From positions 1-44,609 of the forward strand of contig JAEDEQ010000006.1 of the NCBI GenBank assembly GCA_016293225.1: a DNA stretch of 44,609 nt, given 5' to 3'. Positions 15,998-23,449 of the stretch are shown piece by piece. The translations under genes were made by a program, and so were the position numbers. This DNA is from Clostridiaceae bacterium (GTDB lineage: Bacteria > Bacillota > Clostridia > Oscillospirales > Acutalibacteraceae). The notes under the pieces are model-generated. The model had not been told where the DNA came from. It searched no databases and saw nothing but the letters and a program-made list of their open reading frames with translations. Position 1 is the stretch's first letter. The number at the start of each line of letters is the position of its first letter.

Positions 15998-16246
15998 TTA
16001 TTCTCCGAGTGCCTCTTTCAGCGCTTTTGCAAGCTGATCGGGGCAGGAGGTCTTTTTAAAGCCGCAGGTGATACCCTCAAGCTTTCTGACTGCTTCATGT
16101 GCGTCCATTCCCTCAACAAGGCTTGAAATGCCCTTGGTGTTGCCGTTGCAGCCGCCGTTGAAGCGGACGTTTTTTACCTTTCCGTCCTCAATTTCAAAAG
16201 AAATTCCGCGTGAACAAACTCCTGATGTCTTATATGTATATTCCAT
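15998..16246 (-). CDS. TSCPD-domain small protein
   Basis: An 82-residue protein that matches the TSCPD family, named from the motif seen here as KKTSCPDQLAKAL at about residues 64-76. It has four cysteines (CSRG, GGCNGN, ITCGF, SCPD). The same domain occurs at the C-terminus of some class II ribonucleotide reductases, where it may aid redox or metal chemistry; the function of stand-alone versions is unknown. The length is normal for the stand-alone family. It follows the DUF4474 gene by 25 bases on the same strand and carries AAAGGA before the ATG. Confidence 0.88.
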   Translation of the reverse strand: MEYTYKTSGVCSRGISFEIEDGKVKNVRFNGGCNGNTKGISSLVEGMDAHEAVRKLEGITCGFKKTSCPDQLAKALKEALGE

Positions 16247-16271
16247 TTCTATCCGTCCTTTGATATTTTTG

Positions 16272-17324
16272 TTACCAGACTATTGAAACATTCAGGCCGT
16301 CAACGGTGTAGGAAATGTCACGGTGAATGTTGTTATCAATTCCTTCGCAGAAAGCCTTGAGCATTTCCTCGTCCTTCATCTCGAGCGTTGACTTCAGGGT
16401 AAGATCCCTTGCGGCATAAAGATCCTTTGAAAGCTTGAAGCCGTTAATCCACCAATGCGGCTGCTCGGACTGCTTGAGAATAAGCTCATCACCGTGATAA
16501 ATCTCAAGGCTCATTTTAATCATTTCTTCATCATTCGCCGTGTTATAGAATGTTCCGAACGAGCCTTTTTCGCGGTTATAAAGACCGACTTCACCGCCCA
16601 TGCTTACGGCGTAAATTCCCTTCCAGAGCTGAACCATCCATTCCTTGCCGGCATAATCAAACTTGATTCGCCTTGTGTTATAGAAGAAGATCGGAGTAAG
16701 ATAGCAGAAAAGGTCATAGCCGAAGCAGAAGCCGAAATCACGCATCCAGCAGTCAACAACAGCGTATACGACAAGGTCGTCCACATTGAAGTTGAAGCCG
16801 ATGCCGAGCATTCCCTTTCCGTCCTTGGCGTAAAGCTCGCCGGTACTCTTGTCATAAATTACGCTTGAATGGAGATAGTCATGCAGACCGTCGCCGTATT
16901 CAACATCAAGCATAATTTCCGCACGGTTTTCGTCAACCGGGTTCAGGAAGAAGCGGCAGCTTTTAAAGGTGCTGACATAAGCTCCGAGGAAATAAAGCAA
17001 AGCGCCGTTAGCGGTGTTGCCCTTTGCATACTCCGCATCCCTTGCCGCAAAAATCTTGGTGCGCAATGCAATCGGATCAATATTGAACGCCTTGTTGAAG
17101 AAGTTTGTGGTATCGCTTACATCCGGGAATGACTTAACGATACCCTCAACATCAACATAGGAGTCCTGCCTGATAGTCTCGCAAATTTCATGGATGCCCT
17201 CATCAAAAATTGAGTTAAACTTTTCTTTTTTGTCAAATTTCTGAAGAAACACAAAAAGGCTTCCCGTGGGAATCATGATGATTGACATCACAAAAGCAAT
17301 AATTTTCTGGTAAAATCCTGTCAT
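16272..17324 (-). CDS. DUF4474-domain protein of unknown function
   Basis: A 350-residue protein. The N-terminal 27 residues are a hydrophobic anchor or signal (IIAFVMSIIMIPTGSLFVFL), so the rest is probably outside the cell. From about residue 170 it resembles the DUF4474 family of Clostridia: GIGFNFNVDDLVVYAVVDCW, then RIKFDYAGKEWMVQLWKGIY and EVGLYNREKG. No catalytic motif is evident and the family has no known function. The ribosome site is weak (GAGAG). It has its own promoter at 17361-17389 and is followed closely by the TSCPD gene. Confidence 0.75.
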   Translation of the reverse strand: MTGFYQKIIAFVMSIIMIPTGSLFVFLQKFDKKEKFNSIFDEGIHEICETIRQDSYVDVEGIVKSFPDVSDTTNFFNKAFNIDPIALRTKIFAARDAEYAKGNTANGALLYFLGAYVSTFKSCRFFLNPVDENRAEIMLDVEYGDGLHDYLHSSVIYDKSTGELYAKDGKGMLGIGFNFNVDDLVVYAVVDCWMRDFGFCFGYDLFCYLTPIFFYNTRRIKFDYAGKEWMVQLWKGIYAVSMGGEVGLYNREKGSFGTFYNTANDEEMIKMSLEIYHGDELILKQSEQPHWWINGFKLSKDLYAARDLTLKSTLEMKDEEMLKAFCEGIDNNIHRDISYTVDGLNVSIVW

Positions 17325-17360
17325 AATAAATACTCTCGCTTTCCGAATTGAGATTGAATT

Positions 17361-17389
17361 ATGATAACATTATTTTAAAGAAAAATCAA
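17361..17389 (-). promoter_or_regulatory. Promoter of the DUF4474 gene
   Basis: On the minus strand TTGATT (17389-17384), a 17-base spacer and TATCAT (17366-17361) lie 36 bases ahead of the ATG, in a 111-base AT-rich gap after alanine racemase. Confidence 0.55.
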
Positions 17390-17435
17390 TAGGTTTACAC
17401 TTTTTTATAAGTTTTAATTTGTATCTCCGGCAGAA

Positions 17436-18587
17436 TCACAAATTTTCAATTTCGCCGTGCCGGACATAAATCCGCTTGATTCGCGGCATGAAATTGCAGA
17501 GCACTTCATAGTTGAAGCTGTCGCTCATTTCGCCAAGCTCCTCAGCGGAAATGACTGAGCTGCCGTCCTTTCCGAGAATGACCGCACGGTCGCCTACGCT
17601 CACCTGCTCGATATCCGAAACATCAACCATTATCTGATCCATACATACCTTGCCGACAACGGGAGCCTTTTTACCCTTTATCAGGACATAGCCCCTGTTT
17701 GAAAAGCAGCGGTTAAAGCCGTCGGCGTAACCGATGCAGACCGTTGCAATCTTCCTCTCGCACGGAGCCGTATATGTCTGACCGTAGCCTATTTTTGTTC
17801 CCTTTTTAACGGTTTTGACGTATACTATGTGGCTTTCCACCTGCATTGCGGGAATAAGGTTAACGCGCTCTTTGTGAACCTCCTGCGACGGATAAAGCCC
17901 GTAAAGTGAAATTCCGAAGCGAACCATATCGAAGCTTTTTTCGCCCTCAATAACGGCGGCGCTGTTACAGATGTGCTTTATCGGTATGTCTATCGAGCGT
18001 TTTTCAAGCAGCTTAATGAAGCTTTCAAACCGCCTTGTCTGCTCGTTTGCGCTCGTTCTGTCCGTTTCATCGGAGCAGGCGTAATGGCTGAAAAGTCCTT
18101 CAACAAAAAGGCCGGGAAGCCTTTTCAGCTTTTCAACCGCGTCCGCGCCGCTTTCGTCATCGGGAAACCCTATTCTGCCCATTCCGGTGTCAACGGCAAC
18201 ATGAACCTTTGCCGTTCTGCCCATGTTGAGTGCGGTTTCGGAAAGGAGAACTGCGCTTTCAAGGTCATAGATAGTTGCAGTGATATCGTTTCTGATAAGA
18301 TCCTCATATTCAAGCGGACTCGTATATGAAAGAATGAGCATGGGAGTTTTAACGCCGGCGGCGCGCAGCTCCTCGCCCTCATTGATTGAAGCAACGGCAA
18401 AGTAATCACATTTGTTTTGCAAAAAGAGCGCTATCCGGTGCGAGCCGTGACCGTATGCGTCCGCTTTAATAACGCACATCGTCTTTACGTCGGGACTCAG
18501 CAACGATTTAAGTTCGTTAAAATTATTTTCAATAGCGTCAAGATCAATTCTTGCAAAGCTTCTGTAATATGACGGTTTTTCTTTCAA
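17436..18587 (-). CDS. alr: Alanine racemase
   Basis: A 383-residue fold-type III PLP enzyme that converts L- to D-alanine for peptidoglycan. The PLP lysine is K41 in CVIKADAYGHG. VDTGMGRIGF lies in the barrel, KIGYGQTYTAP carries the second catalytic Tyr, and the C-terminal domain contains GKVCMDQIMVDVSD. Length is normal for the family. The start is TTG at 18587, chosen because it gives the conserved N-terminus (ARIDLDAIENNF) and GAAAGGTAG precedes it. The gap to the upstream FGGY kinase is 50 bases and contains a strong hairpin (18615-18644), so the two may be partly uncoupled. Confidence 0.96.
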   Translation of the reverse strand: MKEKPSYYRSFARIDLDAIENNFNELKSLLSPDVKTMCVIKADAYGHGSHRIALFLQNKCDYFAVASINEGEELRAAGVKTPMLILSYTSPLEYEDLIRNDITATIYDLESAVLLSETALNMGRTAKVHVAVDTGMGRIGFPDDESGADAVEKLKRLPGLFVEGLFSHYACSDETDRTSANEQTRRFESFIKLLEKRSIDIPIKHICNSAAVIEGEKSFDMVRFGISLYGLYPSQEVHKERVNLIPAMQVESHIVYVKTVKKGTKIGYGQTYTAPCERKIATVCIGYADGFNRCFSNRGYVLIKGKKAPVVGKVCMDQIMVDVSDIEQVSVGDRAVILGKDGSSVISAEELGEMSDSFNYEVLCNFMPRIKRIYVRHGEIENL

Positions 18588-18614
18588 AATTACACTACCT
18601 TTCGTGGTATAAAC

Positions 18615-18644
18615 CGGCTGACTGCCGTCTTGCGGCCTCAGCCG
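18615..18644 (-). other. Strong hairpin overlapping the kinase stop codon
   Basis: CGGCTGA (18615-18621) pairs with TCAGCCG (18638-18644), and an inner GCCG/CGGC pair extends the stem. The kinase stop codon (18638-18640) is inside the stem. No T-run follows on the minus strand, so it is not a classic terminator. It may be an mRNA processing or stability element between the kinase and alr. Confidence 0.5.
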
Positions 18645-20230
18645 TTGAGGAGCCTGAAGCTCTCCTTATTGGTCTTATAAAGCCTCTTGTAAACTGAATA
18701 GTTTTTATCGTACGCAGCCTTGTTTGAGGGGTCGGGCTTAAAGACCTTGTTGCTCTTGATGAGCGTTCCTGCTTCGGAAATTGAATTTATTACCCCGATT
18801 CCGACGGCAACAACAACAGCTGCTCCGACTGAACCGACATTCTGCGGACTTTCAACCGTTTCAATCGTTCTGCCGAGGCAGTCGGCAAGAATGCGGCTGG
18901 TTGAATCGTTGAGTGCGCCGCCGCCGACAAAACGGATTGTGTCCGAAGTTGATATCTTTTTGTCCTGTGTTTCAAGCATCCAGCGCATGTGATAGCAGAC
19001 GCCCTCAACAACGGCGCGGATTATCTCGCTCTTTCCGGTGTCAAGGCTGATATTAAAGAACATTGCCCTTGAGTTCGGGTCTTCAAACGGACAGCGGTTG
19101 CCGTGGAACCACGGGGCAAAAACAACGCCGTTTGAGCCTGCCGGAACTTTTTCAATAACATCAGAAAGATACTGATAGAGATTGGTGTATTCGCTCTCCA
19201 TATCCTCGGCAACATGGGTCTTTTTGAGATAGATGCCTATCTCGTCCAGAGCAAGGTGGTTCTTGACCCACTCAAGGCATTTTCCGGCCGTTTCAAGCTC
19301 GGCAAAGTAATTGTAAAGTCCGTCCTGCGCGCCGACGATTGCGGCAATCATTGAGGACGCGTCAACAACGTTTTTGTCAACAACGGTTGAAACCCAGCCG
19401 GAGGTGCCCATATAGATGTGCGTATCGCCCTTTTTGACCGCGCCTGCGCCGACTCCGATGAGCGTTGCGTCGCCGCCGCCGCCGAAAACAGCCGTACCCT
19501 CCTTGAGTCCGAGCTCTTCAGCCGCCTTTTTTGTCAGACCGCCGACCTTGTCGGTGCTTTTAACAATCGTTGCAAGGTGGTTCATGTCAACACCGAACAT
19601 TTTGCACATTTCACTGCTCCAGCCCTGCTTTCCGGGGCGGACATCATAAAGCAGCGTTCCGAAGGCGGAATCGGGAGTCATGATGAATTTGCCCGTCATT
19701 CTGGCAATGAGAGCTTCCTTAACGTCAAGCCACTTGTAAACCCTTTTGAAGTTTTCGGGCTCGTTGTTCTTTACCCAGAGGTATTTATAAACCGGATCCT
19801 TAACGCTCAGCGCGGCCGCCTTTGTTATTGAAAGCGATTTGAGAAGCTTGACAACGTTTCCGCCGGCAACCTTAAGTCCGTACGCCATGTTTTCCTTAAG
19901 CTCTTTCCTTGCGCGCTGATCCATATAGCTCATTGCTCGGCGGACGGGAAGTCCCTCCCTGTCAACAAGAACAAGACCCTGCATCTGTGAGCAGAATGAA
20001 ATTCCGTCAATATCTCCGGGTTTTACGTCGGTCTTTGAAAAAATCTCCTTTGTTGTACTGCACATTGCGGACCACCATTCATCCGGGTCCTGCTCCGCTC
20101 CGCCGTCGGGAAAAACATAAAGCTCATAGCCTTCGTTTGCATCGGCAATAAGCTCAATGCTTTTGTCAATTTTGAAAAGGCAGGTCTTAACTCCTGTTGT
20201 TCCTATATCATATGCAAGGGCGTACTTCAT
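18638..20230 (-). CDS. FGGY-family carbohydrate kinase, xylulokinase-like
   Basis: A 530-residue sugar kinase of the FGGY family. The N-terminal phosphate loop is DIGTTGVKTCLF (residues 9-20). EQDPDEWW and CSQMQGLVLVD line the substrate side, MDQRAR carries the likely catalytic Asp (position of xylulokinase D233-type residues not verified), and GGGALNDSTSRILADCLGR is the C-terminal nucleotide-binding signature. Relatives phosphorylate xylulose, ribulose, gluconate or similar polyols; the substrate cannot be fixed here and no isomerase or transporter is adjacent. It starts 6 bases after the TetR gene, which therefore very likely shares its operon. Confidence 0.9.
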   Translation of the reverse strand: MKYALAYDIGTTGVKTCLFKIDKSIELIADANEGYELYVFPDGGAEQDPDEWWSAMCSTTKEIFSKTDVKPGDIDGISFCSQMQGLVLVDREGLPVRRAMSYMDQRARKELKENMAYGLKVAGGNVVKLLKSLSITKAAALSVKDPVYKYLWVKNNEPENFKRVYKWLDVKEALIARMTGKFIMTPDSAFGTLLYDVRPGKQGWSSEMCKMFGVDMNHLATIVKSTDKVGGLTKKAAEELGLKEGTAVFGGGGDATLIGVGAGAVKKGDTHIYMGTSGWVSTVVDKNVVDASSMIAAIVGAQDGLYNYFAELETAGKCLEWVKNHLALDEIGIYLKKTHVAEDMESEYTNLYQYLSDVIEKVPAGSNGVVFAPWFHGNRCPFEDPNSRAMFFNISLDTGKSEIIRAVVEGVCYHMRWMLETQDKKISTSDTIRFVGGGALNDSTSRILADCLGRTIETVESPQNVGSVGAAVVVAVGIGVINSISEAGTLIKSNKVFKPDPSNKAAYDKNYSVYKRLYKTNKESFRLLNG

Positions 20231-20236
20231 ATATTA

Positions 20237-20917
20237 TCACATTCCTTTCGGATAAATATTAGGTTTAAGCGCGGCCTTTACGAATTTTATGATATTTCTG
20301 ACGGCAAACTCGTCCTTTTGGAAAATGTCGTCGCCGGCATATATCTTGTATCTTTCGCAATAATAGTCGCAGGCATAGGAAAACTGGAACGTAACAAGCA
20401 GATTGTCCAGCAAAAATGCCGCCATTCCGGGATCAATATCCGTTCTGATCTCTCCTGCAATCTGGCCTTGAATGATTGCAGTTTTATATGCGTTTGCGGT
20501 AATGGTCTCCATTCTGTCCGCAAGCTTTTTTCCAAGCTCAGCGTTGCGCTCTGTGGTGAACTCGTTATAAAGCTTTATCATAACGGCGTTTTTCCTTGAA
20601 AAGGAGATTGCCTCATGCAAAAGCTTTTCAAGCTTCACAATAACGTCATCGTCCGTTTCATTGATAGCGTTAAGAATTTCCTCAAGAGAGGAAATGCCGT
20701 AATTTACACTGGTGAGGAAAAGGTCAGACTTTGTGTCGAAATATTTATAAAGCGAGCCGACGCTGACCTGAGCTTTTTTTGCAATGGTGTTGATGTTTGC
20801 GTTTTCAAAACCCTTGGTTGCAAATTCGTTGACCGCAACGTCAAGAATGGTCTTGCGCTTTTCTTCGGAAATGTTTTCAAATGTGGCCTTGTGGTAAACC
20901 TCTTTTCGTTCTGACAT
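20237..20917 (-). CDS. TetR-family transcriptional regulator
   Basis: A 226-residue TetR regulator. The DNA-binding domain at about 17-63 contains KRKTILDVAVNEFATKGFEN and the helix-turn-helix INTIAKKAQVSVGSLYKYF. The C-terminal part is a longer ligand domain of the type common in Clostridia. I place the start at the ATG at 20917 (MSERKEV) rather than 36 bases upstream, because AGGAGAG lies 9 bases before it. It is first in an operon with the FGGY kinase and probably regulates it. A promoter is at 20957-20985, and two direct AGTAAC repeats (20935-20950) between promoter and start are candidate operator half-sites. Confidence 0.9.
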   Translation of the reverse strand: MSERKEVYHKATFENISEEKRKTILDVAVNEFATKGFENANINTIAKKAQVSVGSLYKYFDTKSDLFLTSVNYGISSLEEILNAINETDDDVIVKLEKLLHEAISFSRKNAVMIKLYNEFTTERNAELGKKLADRMETITANAYKTAIIQGQIAGEIRTDIDPGMAAFLLDNLLVTFQFSYACDYYCERYKIYAGDDIFQKDEFAVRNIIKFVKAALKPNIYPKGM

Positions 20918-20934
20918 CGTGCTTTCTCTCCTAA

Positions 20935-20950
20935 AGTAACAATGAGTAAC
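20935..20950 (-). promoter_or_regulatory. Direct AGTAAC repeats, possible TetR operator
   Basis: AGTAAC occurs at 20935-20940 and 20945-20950, a 10-base period that puts both on one face of the helix, between the promoter and the start of the TetR gene. TetR operators are usually inverted repeats, so this is only a candidate. Confidence 0.3.
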
Positions 20951-20956
20951 CACTCT

Positions 20957-20985
20957 ATTTTATCAACAACTGACAAAAAAAGCAA
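20957..20985 (-). promoter_or_regulatory. Promoter of the TetR-FGGY operon
   Basis: On the minus strand TTGCTT (20985-20980), a 17-base spacer and TAAAAT (20962-20957). Confidence 0.55.
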
Positions 20986-21067
20986 GTAATATGAAGCAAA
21001 AGGTTTTTTGTGTCTGAAAAAACCGCAAATTTTAAGAAAAGCCTGCCCCATATCCCGCTCAATCCGG

Positions 21068-21120
21068 CAAAAAAACGGCCGTTATCCGCAGCAATTGACT
21101 TTTGCGGATAACAGCCGGCT
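21068..21120 (-). terminator. Terminator of the small ORF at 21153-21374
   Basis: A long stem, GGC(T)GTTATCCGCA with TGCGGATAAC(G)GCC on the minus strand with a loop of about 12 bases, is followed by seven T. Its position just behind the small minus-strand ORF supports that ORF as a real transcribed gene. Confidence 0.8.
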
Positions 21121-21152
21121 GTTGCTTTTTCTTTTGTTCTGTCAGACCTTTC

Positions 21153-21374
21153 TTATGCTTCGGTAACAAGGAAATAATTTTTGATGAAGCTTTCCGTTTC
21201 ACTGTTCATTCTCTCACGCAGCTGCGCAAGGCGTGAATCCATAAGCAGAACAAGCTTTGAGGTGCGCAGCCTTTTCTGCGTAATCAGAAGAGAAAGAATG
21301 GCGTTTAAGGAATAAATTTCAAGCGATCTGATTTTCAACGGAACAGCAATGAGTCTGATTTTAATGCTAAACAT
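21153..21374 (-). CDS. Small protein of unknown function
   Basis: A 73-residue protein, counted from the ATG at 21374 (MFSIKIRLIAVPLKIRSLEI); a GTG 21 bases upstream is possible but lacks a ribosome site. It is basic, with a hydrophobic N-terminal half and a charged helical C-terminal half (RLAQLRERMNSETESF). GAAGGTAGG stands 9-12 bases before the ATG. A good terminator follows its stop at 21068-21120, which is the main reason to accept it. No family recognised. Confidence 0.5.
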   Translation of the reverse strand: MFSIKIRLIAVPLKIRSLEIYSLNAILSLLITQKRLRTSKLVLLMDSRLAQLRERMNSETESFIKNYFLVTEA

Positions 21375-21631
21375 TGTTTGATTACCTACCTTCACTGTTT
21401 TAAATTAAGCAGCCGTTTCAGCGCTCGGACAAGGCACTCGATACGGTGGCTTTTTATCGCTAAAATGCAACATATTGTGGATTCAAATTCTTGCTGCGCC
21501 AACATAATACAACATTGTCTCAGCGCTTTTTGTCACACTTTGTCGAAAGAATATTAATTTTTATAAATACTGTTCTTTTTTTAGGAAAGACGGCATTTTT
21601 ACAGGAATCATAGCAAAGGAAAGCTGAAAAC

Positions 21632-21800
21632 AAAAAACAAAGAAGCATATTTTTGCCGCAGTCTGTCGGGATTCCGGCACGCCCTTCACTTCATGCACGG
21701 ATTCCCGTACCAAGGCCGGCGCTTTTGCGAGCGCACACCCCACGCTCCGCCGCCTTGAAGATTGCAAAGACTGCGGCAAAAATATGCCGCTTTGCTTTTT
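21632..21800. mobile_element. MITE-like element with 33-bp terminal inverted repeats
   Basis: The arms at 21632-21664 and 21768-21800 pair over 33 positions with 3 mismatches; the inner 19 (CATATTTTTGCCGCAGTCT) are perfect. The 103-base interior is GC-rich and holds no gene, though a minus-strand frame crosses it (21561-21920) and would give VRESVHEVKGVPESRQ, of the sort spuriously annotated in repeats of related genomes. There is no transposase, and no target duplication could be settled because the flanks are A/T runs. It could also act as a very long bidirectional hairpin. Confidence 0.6.
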
Positions 21801-21948
21801 AAAAATAAATGATTGCGCAAAATACAGAACCAGCCGCCGGAAAAAGAGGTCTTTTGCTGCCGTATAAACAGCAAGCTTGTACTTTAGCAACGAAGTTAAG
21901 TATAACACAGCCGACTGCAAAAAGCAACCGGTTTTTTAAAGCGTTTGG

Positions 21949-21988
21949 GTTATAGCGTGTTTTCACCTGCAGTTATAGTGTATTTTCA
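21949..21988 (+). repeat. Two 17-bp direct repeats upstream of the Rrf2 promoter
   Basis: GTTATAGCGTGTTTTCA (21949-21965) and GTTATAGTGTATTTTCA (21972-21988) match at 15 of 17 bases with a period of 23 bases, about two helical turns. They end 11 bases before the -35 box and may be regulator-binding sites. Confidence 0.6.
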
Positions 21989-21999
21989 TCTTTAAGCCC

Positions 22000-22028
22000 T
22001 TGAAATCCTATTAACCTTTCGGTATAAT
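22000..22028 (+). promoter_or_regulatory. Promoter of the Rrf2 regulator gene
   Basis: TTGAAA (22000-22005), a 17-base spacer and a consensus TATAAT (22023-22028), followed by a leader of about 50 bases. Confidence 0.75.
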
Positions 22029-22083
22029 ATGTTAATATGGTGAGTACGACAGTCAGCCGGGCTTTCTGAAAGGAGAAAACGAT

Positions 22084-22494
22084 ATGCTTGTTTCAACAAA
22101 AGGAAGATATGCGCTGCGCGTCATGGTTGAGCTTGCGCAGCATGAAGACGGAGAGTATGTTCCGCTGAAGACAATAGCAGCTTCTCAGGATATTTCGGAA
22201 AAATATCTTGAAAGCATTATAGTTGTCCTTTCAAAGGCAGGATTGCTTGACGGACTGCGCGGAAAGGGCGGCGGCTACAGGCTCAACCGCAGTGCAAAGG
22301 ATTACACCGCAGGCGAAATACTGCGCCTGACGGAGGGCACGCTTGCACCCGTTGCCTGCCTTGACTGCGAGGGCAACAAATGCAGCCGCGCCGCAATCTG
22401 CAAAACACTTCCGATGTGGGAAAAGCTTGGCAACCTCATCTGCAATTTTCTTGACAATGTTTCCATTGAAGACCTTGCAAAAGGCAACGTGTAG
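22084..22494 (+). CDS. Rrf2-family regulator with a cysteine cluster
   Basis: A 136-residue winged-helix regulator of the Rrf2 family (IscR/NsrR/CymR relatives). The recognition region is LKTIAASQDISEKYLESIIV and the wing GLRGKGGGYRLNRS. Cysteines C92, C95, C100 and C106 (CLDCEGNKC...IC) could hold an iron-sulfur cluster, though the spacing is not exactly that of IscR. The C-terminal region is of normal length. AAAGGAG lies 7-8 bases before the ATG. pdxY follows after 64 bases. No iron-sulfur assembly genes are adjacent, so the regulon is not evident from context. Confidence 0.92.
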   Translation: MLVSTKGRYALRVMVELAQHEDGEYVPLKTIAASQDISEKYLESIIVVLSKAGLLDGLRGKGGGYRLNRSAKDYTAGEILRLTEGTLAPVACLDCEGNKCSRAAICKTLPMWEKLGNLICNFLDNVSIEDLAKGNV

Positions 22495-22558
22495 GTTGTG
22501 CTTTCGGACAATCGGTGCTAATCAATCGGCGGTTACGCAAAAAAAGGACTGAGATTTT

Positions 22559-23356
22559 ATGCAAAAAAAAGCCGTTATCGTTCAGGACATCTCCTGCTTC
22601 GGAAAATGCTCGGCAGCCGTTGCGCTGCCTGTTGTATCATCGTTCAATATTGAATGTGCGCTTTTGCCCACCGCGCTGCTTTCCGCGCACACGGGCTTTT
22701 CAAAGTATACCTGCTTCGACCTGACGCAGCAGATGCAGACCGCACTCGACGACTGGAAAGCGCTGAAGCTTGAATTTGACGGCTTTTTTTCGGGCTATAT
22801 GCTCTCCGACCGTCAGGCCGCAATTGCCCTTGAAACACTCGAAAAGCTTGTTAAAAAGGACGCAATTGTTCTTGTTGATCCCGTGATGGGCGACGACGGA
22901 AAAGCATATGCAATGCTGAACGACTCTTTCGGCGAAAAAATGCGCGAGCTTGTTTCCCGCGCGGACGTGATAACGCCGAACCTCACCGAAGCGGCGCTGC
23001 TGCTTGAAAGGGAGCCTGTGCTCGAAGGCTATGATGAAGCGTACATTGAAAAAAGCCTTTACGAGCTGAAAAAGCTCGGCTGCAGGGTGCCGATGATAAC
23101 CGGCGTAAGCTTTGAAAAAGGAAAAATCGGAGTCGCCTTCCTTGAAAACGACAGGGTGAGCTTTGTCTTTTCAAAAAAATATGACGGCGTGACCTGCGGA
23201 ACGGGCGATGTGCTTTCAAGCGTGCTTTTCGGCGCGCTGCTTTCCGGAGCCGGAACAGCAAAAGCCGTTTCAAAAGCCGTTTCCGCGGTTGAAAAAGCTA
23301 TAAAGGGCGGCGTAAAGAACTACGGAATAGACTTTGAATGTCTCCTGTGCAGCTAA
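22559..23356 (+). CDS. pdxY: Pyridoxal/pyridoxamine kinase
   Basis: A 265-residue ribokinase-fold kinase of the PdxK/PdxY type that phosphorylates B6 vitamers to make PLP or its precursors. It opens with QDISCFGKCSAAVALPV (GxSxxG-like substrate loop), has the nucleotide-side VLVDPVMGDDGKAY, and ends with the catalytic anion hole CGTGDVLSSV. The length fits. AAAGGACTGAG precedes the ATG. It lies in the same direction as the Rrf2 gene and may share its promoter. The exact vitamer preference is not visible from sequence. Confidence 0.88.
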   Translation: MQKKAVIVQDISCFGKCSAAVALPVVSSFNIECALLPTALLSAHTGFSKYTCFDLTQQMQTALDDWKALKLEFDGFFSGYMLSDRQAAIALETLEKLVKKDAIVLVDPVMGDDGKAYAMLNDSFGEKMRELVSRADVITPNLTEAALLLEREPVLEGYDEAYIEKSLYELKKLGCRVPMITGVSFEKGKIGVAFLENDRVSFVFSKKYDGVTCGTGDVLSSVLFGALLSGAGTAKAVSKAVSAVEKAIKGGVKNYGIDFECLLCS

Positions 23357-23388
23357 AATGCTGTTCTGAAAAAAATTCTCGCGTCATA

Positions 23389-23416
23389 TTGACACAGAGT
23401 ATCACTATAATATAAA
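23389..23416 (+). promoter_or_regulatory. Promoter of the GH16 gene
   Basis: A consensus TTGACA (23389-23394), a 16-base spacer and TATAAA (23411-23416), 33 bases before the ATG. Confidence 0.6.
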
Positions 23417-23449
23417 ATAAAATTACCAAAAATAAGGAGATGATATTCC

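Larger units (their letters stand above)
21396..22083. other. Long non-coding interval
   Basis: This 688-base stretch holds the MITE-like inverted repeat (21632-21800), the direct repeats (21949-21988) and the Rrf2 promoter (22000-22028). I see no further gene, RNA or terminator in it; the frames that cross it lack ribosome sites and protein-like composition. Confidence 0.6.

Noticed and set aside
21561..21920. 119-residue minus-strand frame through the inverted repeat
   Set aside because: No ribosome site, composition unlike protein, and it runs across both arms of the MITE-like element.
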